From NCBI GenBank assembly GCA_000697335.1, contig JNEM01013504.1, positions 1-60,456 on the forward strand: DNA of 60,456 nucleotides. Direction: 5' to 3'. Below the pieces are notes generated by a model. That model saw only the letters and a list, made by a program, of their open reading frames with translations, was not told the origin of the DNA and searched no databases. Source of the DNA: Conidiobolus incongruus B7586 (taxonomy: Eukaryota > Entomophthoromycota > Entomophthoromycetes > Entomophthorales > Conidiobolaceae). Positions 12,045-22,939 of the stretch are shown in pieces. Within the stretch, counting starts at the first letter, position 1. Every line of letters starts with the position of its first letter. The position numbers and the translations under genes are program-made.

Positions 12045-15000
12045 TTGCAACTATTAAAAAAATTCAAATATATTAAAAACTATAATATATTTACATTCAA
12101 TTGTATATATTAATAAAATTATCACTAATTGATTTTATTTAAAGAGGAGCATTAGTTTAAAAATAATGACTGACAATTTAAAAGTTGATTCATTGTCAAT
12201 GATGCGATTACCAATAAATATTACTTATGAATCAGATCCCTTTTATTAACTTGTTACACCTAATATTATCATTTTTGTATCAAATTGAAGATTATTTAAT
12301 CATCAGATTAGGAAATTGCAGAAATCAATTTATTAAGAATTGAACTTTAATATAATAAGGAATCATAGTTAATCAATTTTTATTAGGTAATAATAGTAAA
12401 TAATCGATAAATATTGAATATGAATTAAACCTTATTTTTTATTTAATTAATTTTTGGTTATGATATTGATAATTGATAACAGAGAAAATGACAAATAGAT
12501 TTTTAATAGATCCATTCTCGATTATTTTTTAACTTTGATAAATTATGAATATTAAAATATTATATATCGATATATTACTTTATAGTTATTAATCATTTTT
12601 AATCAGGTAATAGGAAGTTTTTTACTCTAAATTTAATATATTCTTCTAAATAATAGTATTTTTTTCAGCATTAAATTTAATGATCAACTTTTTCGAATCA
12701 AACATGGTGATATCTTACTTACAAGGAAATAAGCCGTTAATAATTCTATATTTAAGTATATAATAAATATTATTACATAATTTTTTTAATTGCTTATATT
12801 AACAATCATTATTCTTGATACCAAAATATTTTATTAAAATTGCTTGAATTCAATTGATAATGCAAGTGAAAATAAGATATTAAATAAAAGGCTATTTTGG
12901 AAAATAACAATAAAAAGACTAAATATGATATAATACACCCAATTGATATTAATTATTAATGTTGATTTTATAGGTTATCTAGATAAAGAATTAGCCTGAG
13001 TATAAAAGCTACATAAAATCAAAGTGAATTGATGAATCAATAGTTTTTTCTAATCACAATTTATACATTTAGAAAAATATCTTTTCCATTTCCTGTAGGT
13101 TTAATAAAAAACATTTTCAATCTTTATTAAAGTATCAGGTATCCAAAAAAATAAACATTTAATGATGTATATAAGCGTGGATTTGTAATTTTTTTAGATT
13201 AATTTTTCAAAAATTTTATTGTTATTATACTAACAGAATTAAATACAGGGATAAAATTTGATCATGAATTTCCTAAAATCAAATCTAATTAATTCAATTC
13301 TGTTTATTATATTTCTTATATAATATCCACAACCAAAGATAAACAGCTGTTAAGAGACTGGTAATAATAAATTAATCTGAAAATTCTTATTGTTTGATAT
13401 ATAATTCTGAGTAATTAATTTATCTATATTTTTATCAATTTTTCAATATTATGATCGGCAATTTAATATATTAATTTGCGATGACAAAATTATTGTAATT
13501 TAGTGTGTATTATTCAATGAGTTTTATGATGACAATTTATTTATATAAAAATATTGATGATTTAAATTACTTCAAAAGTATATTAAATCCAAGCCACCAT
13601 TATCTGAATAAACTTTAAATTGAAATTTAAAATGGTTAATATTGATCTTTGAACTATATTAGAGTATTTCTAATCAACATATTTTGAGTTGGATTTCAGG
13701 TATTTGCTTAATTACATTATTTATTCAAATAATATTGTTATTGAATATAAATGCTTACCCAATTGAAAATATTATAAATTTGCAAGTTATTATTATAGAA
13801 AAATATTTATAATAAATTTTAACCTGAACTAAGAACAAGAAATGAATGTAAAAGTAAAAACTTGCAACTGAGTCAGACTGATAAAAATTTGATATAGATA
13901 TGTAAAATGTAAAACATTAATACATTTGTAAATTATTTGCATTGGTAGAATTTATCTATTTATATATTCAAACCGTTAGATATGGCAATCTAGAATAATG
14001 AAAATTTCGATTCCGTGCTCAGTTTTATATTTGGGTGATTGATTCAAGTATACTGGAGTTTATATAAAGGCACTAAATTATTAAACTACAAATATTATAT
14101 ATATTGATTTATATATTTTAAATCCAAAAAGCAATTAAATTATACTAATAATATAGAAATATAATTAATATGCAATTTCTAGAAAGTGATTTTAATTGTT
14201 AGCATTAAATATTTTCCAAGAATATAATTCATTACTTTTTTAGGTAATAACCAATAAATGATATTTTGAAATATTCAAAATTTATTATAGATATAATAAT
14301 GTTGGCCTGGTTTTTTAACTATTTAATCATGAAACTTATAATTAATACTATTTCTCAAAACATATTTAATATAAAGAGAATTATTTCTAAAATAGTTACT
14401 TTATACTCAAATTCTCAATTATATATATTAATTTAAATAACGTGCAAATTATATTTATAATTAATTTTATAATTTCAAGGGTAGTTCAGTTAAATCTATG
14501 TACAATTAATATATTAAAGAATAAAATATGGACACTAGGAGTGATTATTTTTTACTTTTGGCGATGCTGTATAAATATTCATTGAAGAGAGATTTAATAT
14601 TTAAATATTATAATCCATTCATACATCATAACTTATATTGAAAATTTATATTTGTAATCCCAAAAGTAAAAAAAATATTGTATGAATATTAAATCGAAAA
14701 TTGAAATTGTGGTGAATTGTCCATTTTTAGATTATACAATCAGTTATTTTGATAACACCAGTACTTATATAGCGTGTGGATAGCTTTTTAGTATAATGGT
14801 TTTTTCTTTTATTTTTGTTGAAATAGAATCCAAAGATATGGAAATATCCAAGATCCATTTGATATATTATTTCAATGATGATACAAATCATATTTGTTAA
14901 CATCATTAAAAGTAAAAAACTAAAAAAGAAAATATAATATAGTAAGTTATTATTTTACTATGAGTTTAACAATTTATAATTAATATGACTAGTAAATTGC

Positions 15001-15788
15001 TAATATTTTTTTATTTTCAAATCTATTTAATTTGAAATGTTGAAATACAAATAGTCTACAATGCAAATTGACATAATAAGCATACTTAATAATAATCTGG
15101 TTTCCTCTTTTTTCAAATCATAGTGTTATGAATACAATGCTTTATTAAATGATAACTTTATTAATACATGATATTACTCATTCTCTCAATCAAAAAGCAT
15201 AGCATTAATAAACTTAAATTACATAATATTTTATACATCAAAGCGATAAAAATCTCGAAAACTTACATCGTTGAAAGAAGTAAGAAAATTAAATGTTTTA
15301 ATATTATTATAATCCCAAATTAATTATATAATGTAATCATCTTTGATAACTTATACTGAATTGATATACTTTGGAAATATTCTGACAGTTTAATAATATA
15401 GATTAGTTTTTTAAAATTAATTATTTTTATTATTAATTATGAAAATAATATATTTCTGATATTTAAATAAAGTAAATCCATATACTAATGCTTAAAATTT
15501 AACAGATATAGAGAAATTATGTTAATATATAGTATTATATCAATTTGAACTTCTTAATATGTACTTAAAATAATTAAATAAACATATCAGTACCTTTATT
15601 TCTCGAATGATTATCTTAGAACATTAAATGACATCCATTATGCATTAGTATTCAATTGGTATAGCATTAAGCGATCATTGATTCCTAAGGTAATCAATGA
15701 ATTTGAACAGTTGAAATAAATTATATAAATAATGTCATTTCCAGTTGTTTTGATAATTTAACATTATTATTTTTTCTAATATACAATT
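12045..15788. other. Long AT-rich spacer, nothing recognised
   Basis: About 3.7 kb between the divergent HRT3 and tyrosinase starts. I found no frame longer than about 60 codons, no tRNA and no paired repeat. Regulatory sequence for tyrosinase may lie at its right end, but no motif is convincing. Confidence 0.45.
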
Positions 15789-17054
15789 ATGAAATTACTA
15801 CCAATAATTGTGAATTTATTGACTTGGGGCGGAGTATTTGAAAATGTTAACGCTCAAAGTTGTGGTAGAATCCTTGTAAGGAAAGAGATCAGAGAAATGA
15901 CTGAGCAGGAAAGAAGTGATTTCTTTAAAGCTCTCACTGATTTATATAATGATAAACCTGTTAAAGGGAGAAAAATGCATCGTTTAGACTACTTTGGATG
16001 GGCTCACACACAAGAATATGGTAATGTACACCAAAAACCTGCTTTTTTCCCCTGGCATCGATACTTTCTTCAGCTGTATCAGCTCATGATCCTTCAAAAA
16101 AATCCTAAAGTTGTAATTCCTTACTGGGACTGGACAAAGGATTCCCAAGAGCCACACAAGAGTCCAATTTTAAGTGATGCATACTTCGGAGGAAATGGTA
16201 ATAAAAGCAACAATTATCAAGTCCAAAATGGTTTTATGAAAAATTGGGAAATGCATTTTCCTGAAACACATATTTTGAAGCGATGCTTTCATGCAACTGG
16301 CAAGGATAACAAATTAGAGCCTTCTGATATACTTGACGCATTACCAGATCCTACTTTAATGAATTCTTTGGTGAATCAATACAAAACTTATTCTGAATTT
16401 GCGTGGAATGCTGAGTTATTCCATGGTTGGGTTCATATTCTTATTGGAGGAGATCAAGGAGAATTGGGCCCACCTTGGAGTCCTAACGACCTTATATTTT
16501 TCCTTCATCATGCATATATGGATCGTATCTGGTGGCTTTGGCAAAAGAGGAATCCAGAGCTTGCACGTGCTTATGATGGTCAATATTACGATAACCCTTC
16601 CGTTGTCAGTACAGATGATATTCTCAAATTTCCGGGTACGTCATCTATTCGAGTGAATCAAACATTTGATACGCTCAGCTGGCCATTTTGTTACACTTAT
16701 ACCGAGCCCGAAGATGTCAAAGTAATGCTGAGCTCAGATAGTAGTAAAAGGGAAATTGTTCAACATACGAATATAACCAAAGAAAATATCAATTTTGATA
16801 CAATCGATTCACTTATGCAAGTTGTCAAAGCTACACAGGAAACACCAGGCGCTGTTCAACTCCCAGAGCCAGTGAAAGATGCATTGAAAGTAGAAAAACC
16901 AAAGATAAAGCCTTTGAATCCTATGGTACCATTTAAAATGATGATGATTAAAAATCCAATGCGAGCAGCTCAAAAAGTTATGGAAGTAAATCAGAAAATC
17001 GAATTTATAAGTTCATTAAAAGGATTCAAAGAGTCAACCACTTTTAAAAAATAA
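15789..17054 (+). CDS. Secreted tyrosinase (type-3 copper oxidase)
   Basis: Intronless 421-residue polyphenol oxidase that hydroxylates monophenols and oxidises diphenols to quinones for melanin or cuticle-directed chemistry. Residues 1-23 form a signal peptide (MKLLPIIVNLLTWGGVF, cut near NAQ-S). The CuA site contains H81 and H90 in VHQKPAFFPWHRYF with the normal nine-residue spacing; the third ligand is H64 (17 before H81, the usual distance) or H73. The CuB site has H212 and H216 in ELFHGWVHILIGG and the H240-H241 pair in FFLHHAYMDRIWW. The PYWDW motif lies at 111-115. There is no transmembrane anchor or long lid domain after the catalytic core, only about 120 residues rich in Lys and Pro, so it resembles short secreted fungal and bacterial tyrosinases. 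Single-exon structure differs from most neighbours. Confidence 0.93.
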   Translation: MKLLPIIVNLLTWGGVFENVNAQSCGRILVRKEIREMTEQERSDFFKALTDLYNDKPVKGRKMHRLDYFGWAHTQEYGNVHQKPAFFPWHRYFLQLYQLMILQKNPKVVIPYWDWTKDSQEPHKSPILSDAYFGGNGNKSNNYQVQNGFMKNWEMHFPETHILKRCFHATGKDNKLEPSDILDALPDPTLMNSLVNQYKTYSEFAWNAELFHGWVHILIGGDQGELGPPWSPNDLIFFLHHAYMDRIWWLWQKRNPELARAYDGQYYDNPSVVSTDDILKFPGTSSIRVNQTFDTLSWPFCYTYTEPEDVKVMLSSDSSKREIVQHTNITKENINFDTIDSLMQVVKATQETPGAVQLPEPVKDALKVEKPKIKPLNPMVPFKMMMIKNPMRAAQKVMEVNQKIEFISSLKGFKESTTFKK

Positions 17055-19154
17055 TTTAATAAAGTATTAATTAAATATTGCTATTTAATAAATTACAAAA
17101 TACACAATATTATAAAACATTTAAAAGTTAAATTTTTATTTGTTTCCAAGTCATTCACTATAATATATGTTTATTGGTATCTCGAATTTATTCAAGTTAT
17201 ATGAATCCTTTAATTGAGTTAATAAAAAATAGTAAAAAAAATTTTTTCCTTATATTTTTTAACTTAATGAAGTCATAAGGTAGAATATTAGTGTAATCAT
17301 TTATTGATTTTTTTTCATTTAATATTCTATTTAGCAAATCTATTTTATTATATAATTACTTTTGAAACTTTAAATTTTGTTAAATCAACTTTATAAGATT
17401 ATTTTACTTGAATTGTAATTTTAAAATAAATTTAATATCACAGTATTATCATTTTTCTAAAATCAAAAAGAAATACACTTGAATAATTAATATATTTCAA
17501 ACAACTTTATATTAGTACTTTGATGACCTGCTATTAAATACTATTTAAATTTGTAGTAGAGATTGCTTTAATAGTCAGTCCTATAGAATACAGTTTATTT
17601 TAAATAATTTCATTTAATTTGTAATCATGTTATTAATGAATTTAATTGATTAATTTTAAATATTAGTAAAACTCAAATATGTTTATTTTGATTATACTAA
17701 TGAATTATATTTAAATATAGTAAATTTGTTTCTAGTAATTATATAAAAGAACAAATATTTTGTGTATTTATTAACTACCTTAAATTTTAATATTGCTACC
17801 TAATTAAATATTATTATCTATAAATTTTTAATTATAGAACTTGATTTCAATGTTGTTATGTAATAATAAAGATACTAGGTATAAATTTGTTAATATATAA
17901 CACACCATTATGCAACGATCATTTAAAAATTTGATTAGATACCTCTGCTATATTTTAAGTTCAAGTCCAATTTGCAATATATAGAATAATATAACGAATA
18001 TTATTTTGTAAAAAGAAAATTGATTAATAGATTAAAAAACTCTTAAGATGTTGATATTATCAAATCATCATGATGATATTTTTACAAATTAACTTTAATT
18101 TTTCATAATATTGATATTTAGAGATATAAATATTATTAAATAAATGAATTATTATATAAAGATTTAAATAATTAATTGATATATCGAAAATCAATACTTA
18201 ATCAATATTTTTCACAATAAAGAGCATTTTAAATATCAAACATTAGTACAAAGCTAAAAAAATAACATTCTAAAATTATTTATGATTCTCATTTTTATGT
18301 ATAGTATTGGGTTGGATTGGAAATATATCAAGTGAAATATTAAATCAAATTAAATAAAAATTTAAATATAAAAGTTTAAGAAGTTAGTGTTAAAATTCTC
18401 CACGTCGGGTTTAAACCGGCGACTTCGAGATTATGAGACTCACGCTCTGCCAACTCAGCCAAAGAAGCATGGATCAAATGAATTCAAAGTTCAACTTGAT
18501 TTAATAAAGCACTTGATTTTGTGTCTACTTTTCAATTTTGACCTATATTTATTGACCAATATATTCAACTCCTATTATTTGTCTATATTCATTATTTAAT
18601 GCAACCATTTTTAATTAAGTCATACATATTTTTTTCATTTATCTATAATTTTTTATTTTAATTACTATATTGCATATTAACAATTAAATATATCATTATA
18701 TTTTTAATATTATTTATTATTTACAATAATTCAATATTATTATTTTTTTTTGAAATTATTACCTAAAATAAAATAATTTTATTGAATATGATATTATTTT
18801 ATTGAAATAAATAAATATCTATAAGTTTTTAAAAATCAATGATAAAATAATATTTGAAAATAAATATAGCGATTTGCGTAGTGACCGTGATACAAATCTA
18901 ATTTTAACTAAAGAGTGATAAATTAATGAGAAAAAACAAAATTCCATTAATATTATAACCAATAATATAGAGACGAATCGAAAATTGAATATGGATTCAA
19001 TTCAAACAACTTAAAAGTCCAATACCCCCCATTGTAATAGGTTTACTCTTTTTATTATTTTGATTAAAAAGGAATTAATAACATTCAAAAAATGTAAATA
19101 ATTTTATTGATTTATTAATATTTAATTTTAATATGCTTTGTAGAGTAGTTCAAT
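17055..19154. other. AT-rich spacer containing one tRNA-like gene
   Basis: Apart from the tRNA-like sequence at 18396-18468 I see no gene. The stretch includes the 3' region of tyrosinase and the promoter of coronin. Confidence 0.45.
18396..18468 (-). tRNA. tRNA-Met (anticodon CAT), degenerate
   Basis: Read on the minus strand it begins GCTTCTTTGGCTGAG and has a seven-base anticodon loop CTCATAA, identical to that of elongator tRNA-Met. The A box (TGGCTGAGTTGG) is intact and a TTTT stretch follows two bases after the 3' end. However, the T loop is TTTAAAC instead of TTCGAAC or similar, position 1 faces A72, position 6 faces T67, the D stem has one mismatch and the T stem has a C-A pair. It is either a decaying copy or a poorly expressed gene. 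Confidence 0.6.
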
Positions 19155-20830
19155 ATGTCGAGATTTATGAATACTTCCAAATTTCGTCATGTATTCGGGA
19201 CACCTCATAAAAGGGAATTGTGTTATGATAACTTGAAGATTTCCCCAAATGCTTGGGATTCTAATATTGTTAAAGTCAGCACTGTAAGTATTTATCAGTT
19301 TAATGTGATAGATTGATTAAAGACTGATGATATCATTAGAAATTCTTATCAATCAATTGGAATGCTGGAGGCGGTGGTGCTTTTGCTGTTGTACCTTTAG
19401 AATCGACGGGTAAGATGATTTTCTAAGGGCAGCCAGTTTAAATTTTTAATATGATTGAATATTATGTAGGTAAACTTCCTGGTGAATATCCATTATTTGT
19501 AGGACATTCTGGAACTGTGCTCGATACCGATTTCGCTAATTTTAATGAATATGTCATCGCTTCTGGTGCTGAAGATGCTAAAATTATGATTTGGAACATC
19601 CCTGAACAGTTTCCTGAAGAAAATATTCAAACTCCTGCTGTTACACTAACTGGTCACCAAAAGTAAAGCTTTTATTCATCTATTTTTGATAATTTCACCA
19701 AATATTGATACATTTACCATATAGGAAAGTTGGTCATGTTTTGTTTCACCCTACTGCTGATAATGTTCTTGCCAGTTCTAGTGCTGATTTGACTGTTAAA
19801 CTCTGGGATGTTGAAAATGGCAAGGAGTTCCAAGAATTAACAGGTCATACTGATCTTATCCAATCCATTACTTACAACTGGAATGGTAGCTTATTGGCTA
19901 CCACTTGTCGTGATAAAAAAGTTCGCGTTTTTGATATTCGCTCTAGTCAAATTGTCCAAGTATGATATAAATCTATAATTATATAACAATCACGTATTCA
20001 ACTAATATTCTAAATTAGGAAGGAGCCAGTCACGATGGTATTAAGGGATCTAGAGCTGTATGGTTAGGTAATACAGATCGCATTGCTACCACTGGTTTCT
20101 CAAGAACCAGTGAACGTCAATTATTCTTATGGGATAGCAAAGATCTTTCAAAACCTTTGAAGAAGATTGGTATTGATTCATCTTCCGGAATTCTCATGCC
20201 ATTTTACGATGCCGACATCAATTTACTTTACGTAGCCGGAAAAGGAGACGGTTCCATCAGGTACTACGAATACGCTAAGGATGATTTCACTTACTTGAAC
20301 ACACATTCTTCTAACGAGCCTCAACGTGGTATGAGCTTTATGCCCAAACGTGGCCTCAATGTCAGCCAAAACGAAATTGCCAGAGCTTATCGTGTTATTG
20401 GAAATAACTTAATAGAGCCTATCTCATTCACAGTGCCCAGAAAAGCTGAAAACTTCCAACACGATATCTTCCCAGATACCCCAGGACCTGAACCCGCTTT
20501 GACTGCTGAGCAGTTCTTCAATGGAGAAACTAAAGATCCCATATTGATTAACTTAGAAAAAGGTTTTGTAGCAGCTCCCAAGAAAGAATTGAAGACGGTT
20601 GTCAACGTTGAAAAGAAACCTGAGCCTGTTAATGGTGAATCTAAGAATGTAAGATAATTAATTATAATTATTACAATTTATATTAATATGGATTAATTTA
20701 GTACGAAAAACTCTATAACGAGCTTAAAAAGAAATATGATGAATTGAGCGTTCAATTGAAAGAAAAGGAAGCTAAAATTCAAGAACTCGAAACCGAATTA
20801 TCCAACCTTAAAACTAATGGAAGTGCTTGA
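19155..20830 (+). CDS. CRN1: Coronin, actin-binding WD-repeat protein
   Basis: Binds F-actin and the Arp2/3 complex at cortical patches. Exons: 19155-19284, then about 19340-19410, 19469-19662, 19725-19961, about 20019-20648 and 20701-20830, all joined in frame. The N-terminus reads MSRFMNTSKFRHVFGTPHKR, the conserved coronin DUF1899 start. WD-type strands follow (AGGGGAFAVVPL, ASGAEDAKIMIWNIPE, ASSSADLTVKLWDVENGKEF, ATTCRDKKVRVFDIRSSQIV) to give a seven-bladed propeller. The C-terminal extension has RGMSFMPKRGLNV and EIARAYRV, which are coronin-specific, then a short linker. The final exon ends in a heptad coiled coil (YEKLYNELKKKYDELSVQLK) for oligomerisation. At about 450 residues it is shorter than yeast Crn1 and lacks its long microtubule-binding linker, resembling amoebal and animal coronins. 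Confidence 0.95.
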
Positions 20831-21384
20831 TTTTTCTTGATAAATTGCCAACTATATATGTATTCTAACATTTACTACATTCCAATATCTTTTTTTTAAA
20901 TTTTTACTATAATTTTTACTAATTATCAGTTATATATTTAATTATTCATGAATATAGAATTAATACTTATTTAATATTATGAATTATTAAAAATATTTTT
21001 ATTATTTTGATAATCAATCTTATATAAACCAAAATAATTATCATTATTGTAAAAGAATTTCTCATTAAGAAAATCACAACCAATAATCGCATAATTAAAA
21101 AACGTTCAATGAGTTCATATTAAATTATAAAATTTTCAAAATTAAAATATCCAAGAAATTCCAAGTCAATCTTTGCTATAATTGACCAATTTACTAATGT
21201 CTCCACAGTACCCATATAAAGTGAAATCAATCATGAAAATTATTAATTGATCATCTTGGAATCACACTACTTAATTTTCAAAATTTTCAATTACCCCATT
21301 CTTGTTCTAAGTTATCGATTTCAAAAAGTATATATAATATAAGCATTGGTATAATGATTGAATTTAGTTAGTTAATTTGATAAT
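20831..21384. other. Spacer between coronin and receptor gene
   Basis: About 550 bases, same direction on both sides; AT-rich with no open frame. No feature found. Confidence 0.5.
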
Positions 21385-22251
21385 ATGGAACCGTTACCCT
21401 TTCTCTTAGCTATCAATTGTGTAGTGTTTGGTATATTAGGTGTATGTGTCACCTGTTTAATCATTTATTTACTATGGAAGAAGCGATGGAATCAATTACA
21501 TTTGGATTTAAAACTTGTATTGTTAGTTTTGGTCATGGATCTTTTAAGTAGTTTTGGCACTATATTCCTGGGTATGGGTAGTCTCATTCAGCCGAATTTA
21601 TGGACTAAATATCCAATCTTATGTAATATTAACAGCTTTTTCTTAATTGGATTTTTCTATTCTAGCAACTATTTGGTTAGTTTGATGAGCTTACAAAGGT
21701 TTTTATCGACGGTCTATTCATATAAAATTAACTTTAAAGTATGGTTAATCTTGTCCATCTTAATCATCTTTACATGTTGCTTGATTATTTCGTTGGGAAT
21801 TGGTCTCAAATTGGTTGATTTGATGCCTCTTAAGATTTATTGTATGATCAACATGGATAAAAGGTTGGGGTATTTGCTAATGGGGTGCTTTTGTGTGTTT
21901 AGTTTGTTTTCTTGGTGTACCATAGTATTTTGCTACATTGGTATCGTGTATTTCTGTTGGCAGAAGGACATTCAACTAAGAAGAGAGCTTTGCTTAGACC
22001 ATCAGACAGCTAAAAAGCGAATGAACAAACTTTTGGTAAGATCTCTGATCATTGTGACTTTATACATTATCGCCAATACCGTTGAAGTGCTGAATATGAT
22101 CTATGAACTGGTAACAGGCAAAAGTCGAGGTATTGAAATGGACTTTATTTCTTGTTCCTTAATGAATTTGAATTTGATCACGAACGCTTTACTGGTACTC
22201 AGTCTAAATAATCATATTAAAAGTGATTTCATTAGAATTTTTAAAATGTAA
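21385..22251 (+). CDS. Class A (rhodopsin-like) G-protein-coupled receptor
   Basis: Intronless 288-residue protein with seven hydrophobic helices at about 6-32, 42-66, 80-110, 118-142, 164-192, 217-240 and 253-276. Class A marks are visible: Asp52 in helix 2 (LVLVMDLLSSFG); Cys80 before helix 3 and Cys153 in loop 2, the usual disulphide pair; LMSLQRFLSTVY at the end of helix 3 in the place of the D/E-R-Y motif, with Gln104-Arg105; and a helix 7 to helix 8 segment, NALLVLSLNNHIKSDFIRIF, resembling NPxxY followed by an amphipathic Phe-Arg helix. The helix 6 CWxP motif is absent. There is almost no N-terminal tail, so a small or lipid-like ligand is likely. It is unlike fungal Ste2, Ste3 or Gpr1 receptors. 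Ligand and G protein are unknown. Confidence 0.8.
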   Translation: MEPLPFLLAINCVVFGILGVCVTCLIIYLLWKKRWNQLHLDLKLVLLVLVMDLLSSFGTIFLGMGSLIQPNLWTKYPILCNINSFFLIGFFYSSNYLVSLMSLQRFLSTVYSYKINFKVWLILSILIIFTCCLIISLGIGLKLVDLMPLKIYCMINMDKRLGYLLMGCFCVFSLFSWCTIVFCYIGIVYFCWQKDIQLRRELCLDHQTAKKRMNKLLVRSLIIVTLYIIANTVEVLNMIYELVTGKSRGIEMDFISCSLMNLNLITNALLVLSLNNHIKSDFIRIFKM

Positions 22252-22939
22252 GATAAAAATAAAAGTTTTCTCAATTTTTGTTTTTTATTGATTTATTATG
22301 AGCTTTATAACATATTATATTTTTTGAAATTAGTAATATTTGAGTTTTCAAATAAATAGAAATATATTTAACAGGATTTAATAATTATCGTCAATGTTTA
22401 TATTTATTGAGAAAATAGATATTACAATATCTAAATATGTTACTTGATTGGCTTATATAACTAATCCAAGTAATCAATATAGAATTGATGACTCATACTT
22501 TGAAATATATTCTTAATTGCTAAAATAAATTCTATTAAATTTCTCATTGGTATTATTAGTAAATATCATCTTAAATTCCTTAATCAAGTAATTTAACCGA
22601 ATATTTAAGTCACAAAAATATCAGCATATTTGAAATTTTTAAGGTTATTTTGAATAGATATTACAGTAATAGTAAAAGTGGTGATATATTTAGTATAGTA
22701 ATTTACACTATTTCATTTTATTCAGCATATATTTATACAATTTATATTAACTAAAGATGATAAGTTGAAGGAATGATAGAGTATTTTTGATAAATTAAGG
22801 AAATTGGATAAAATTTTCCAATTTGGTTATATCAATTTCATTCAAATTAAATTTTCCACTATATAATCATAATCTCATTTATTCAATGTCATTATTCTTT
22901 TTTAATTCCAATTAATCAAACAATACTAAATATAAAAAT
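22252..22939. other. Spacer upstream of TRP1
   Basis: About 690 bases with no open frame. It should hold the TRP1 promoter, but I see no clear Gcn4-type TGACTCA site or other confident motif. Confidence 0.5.
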
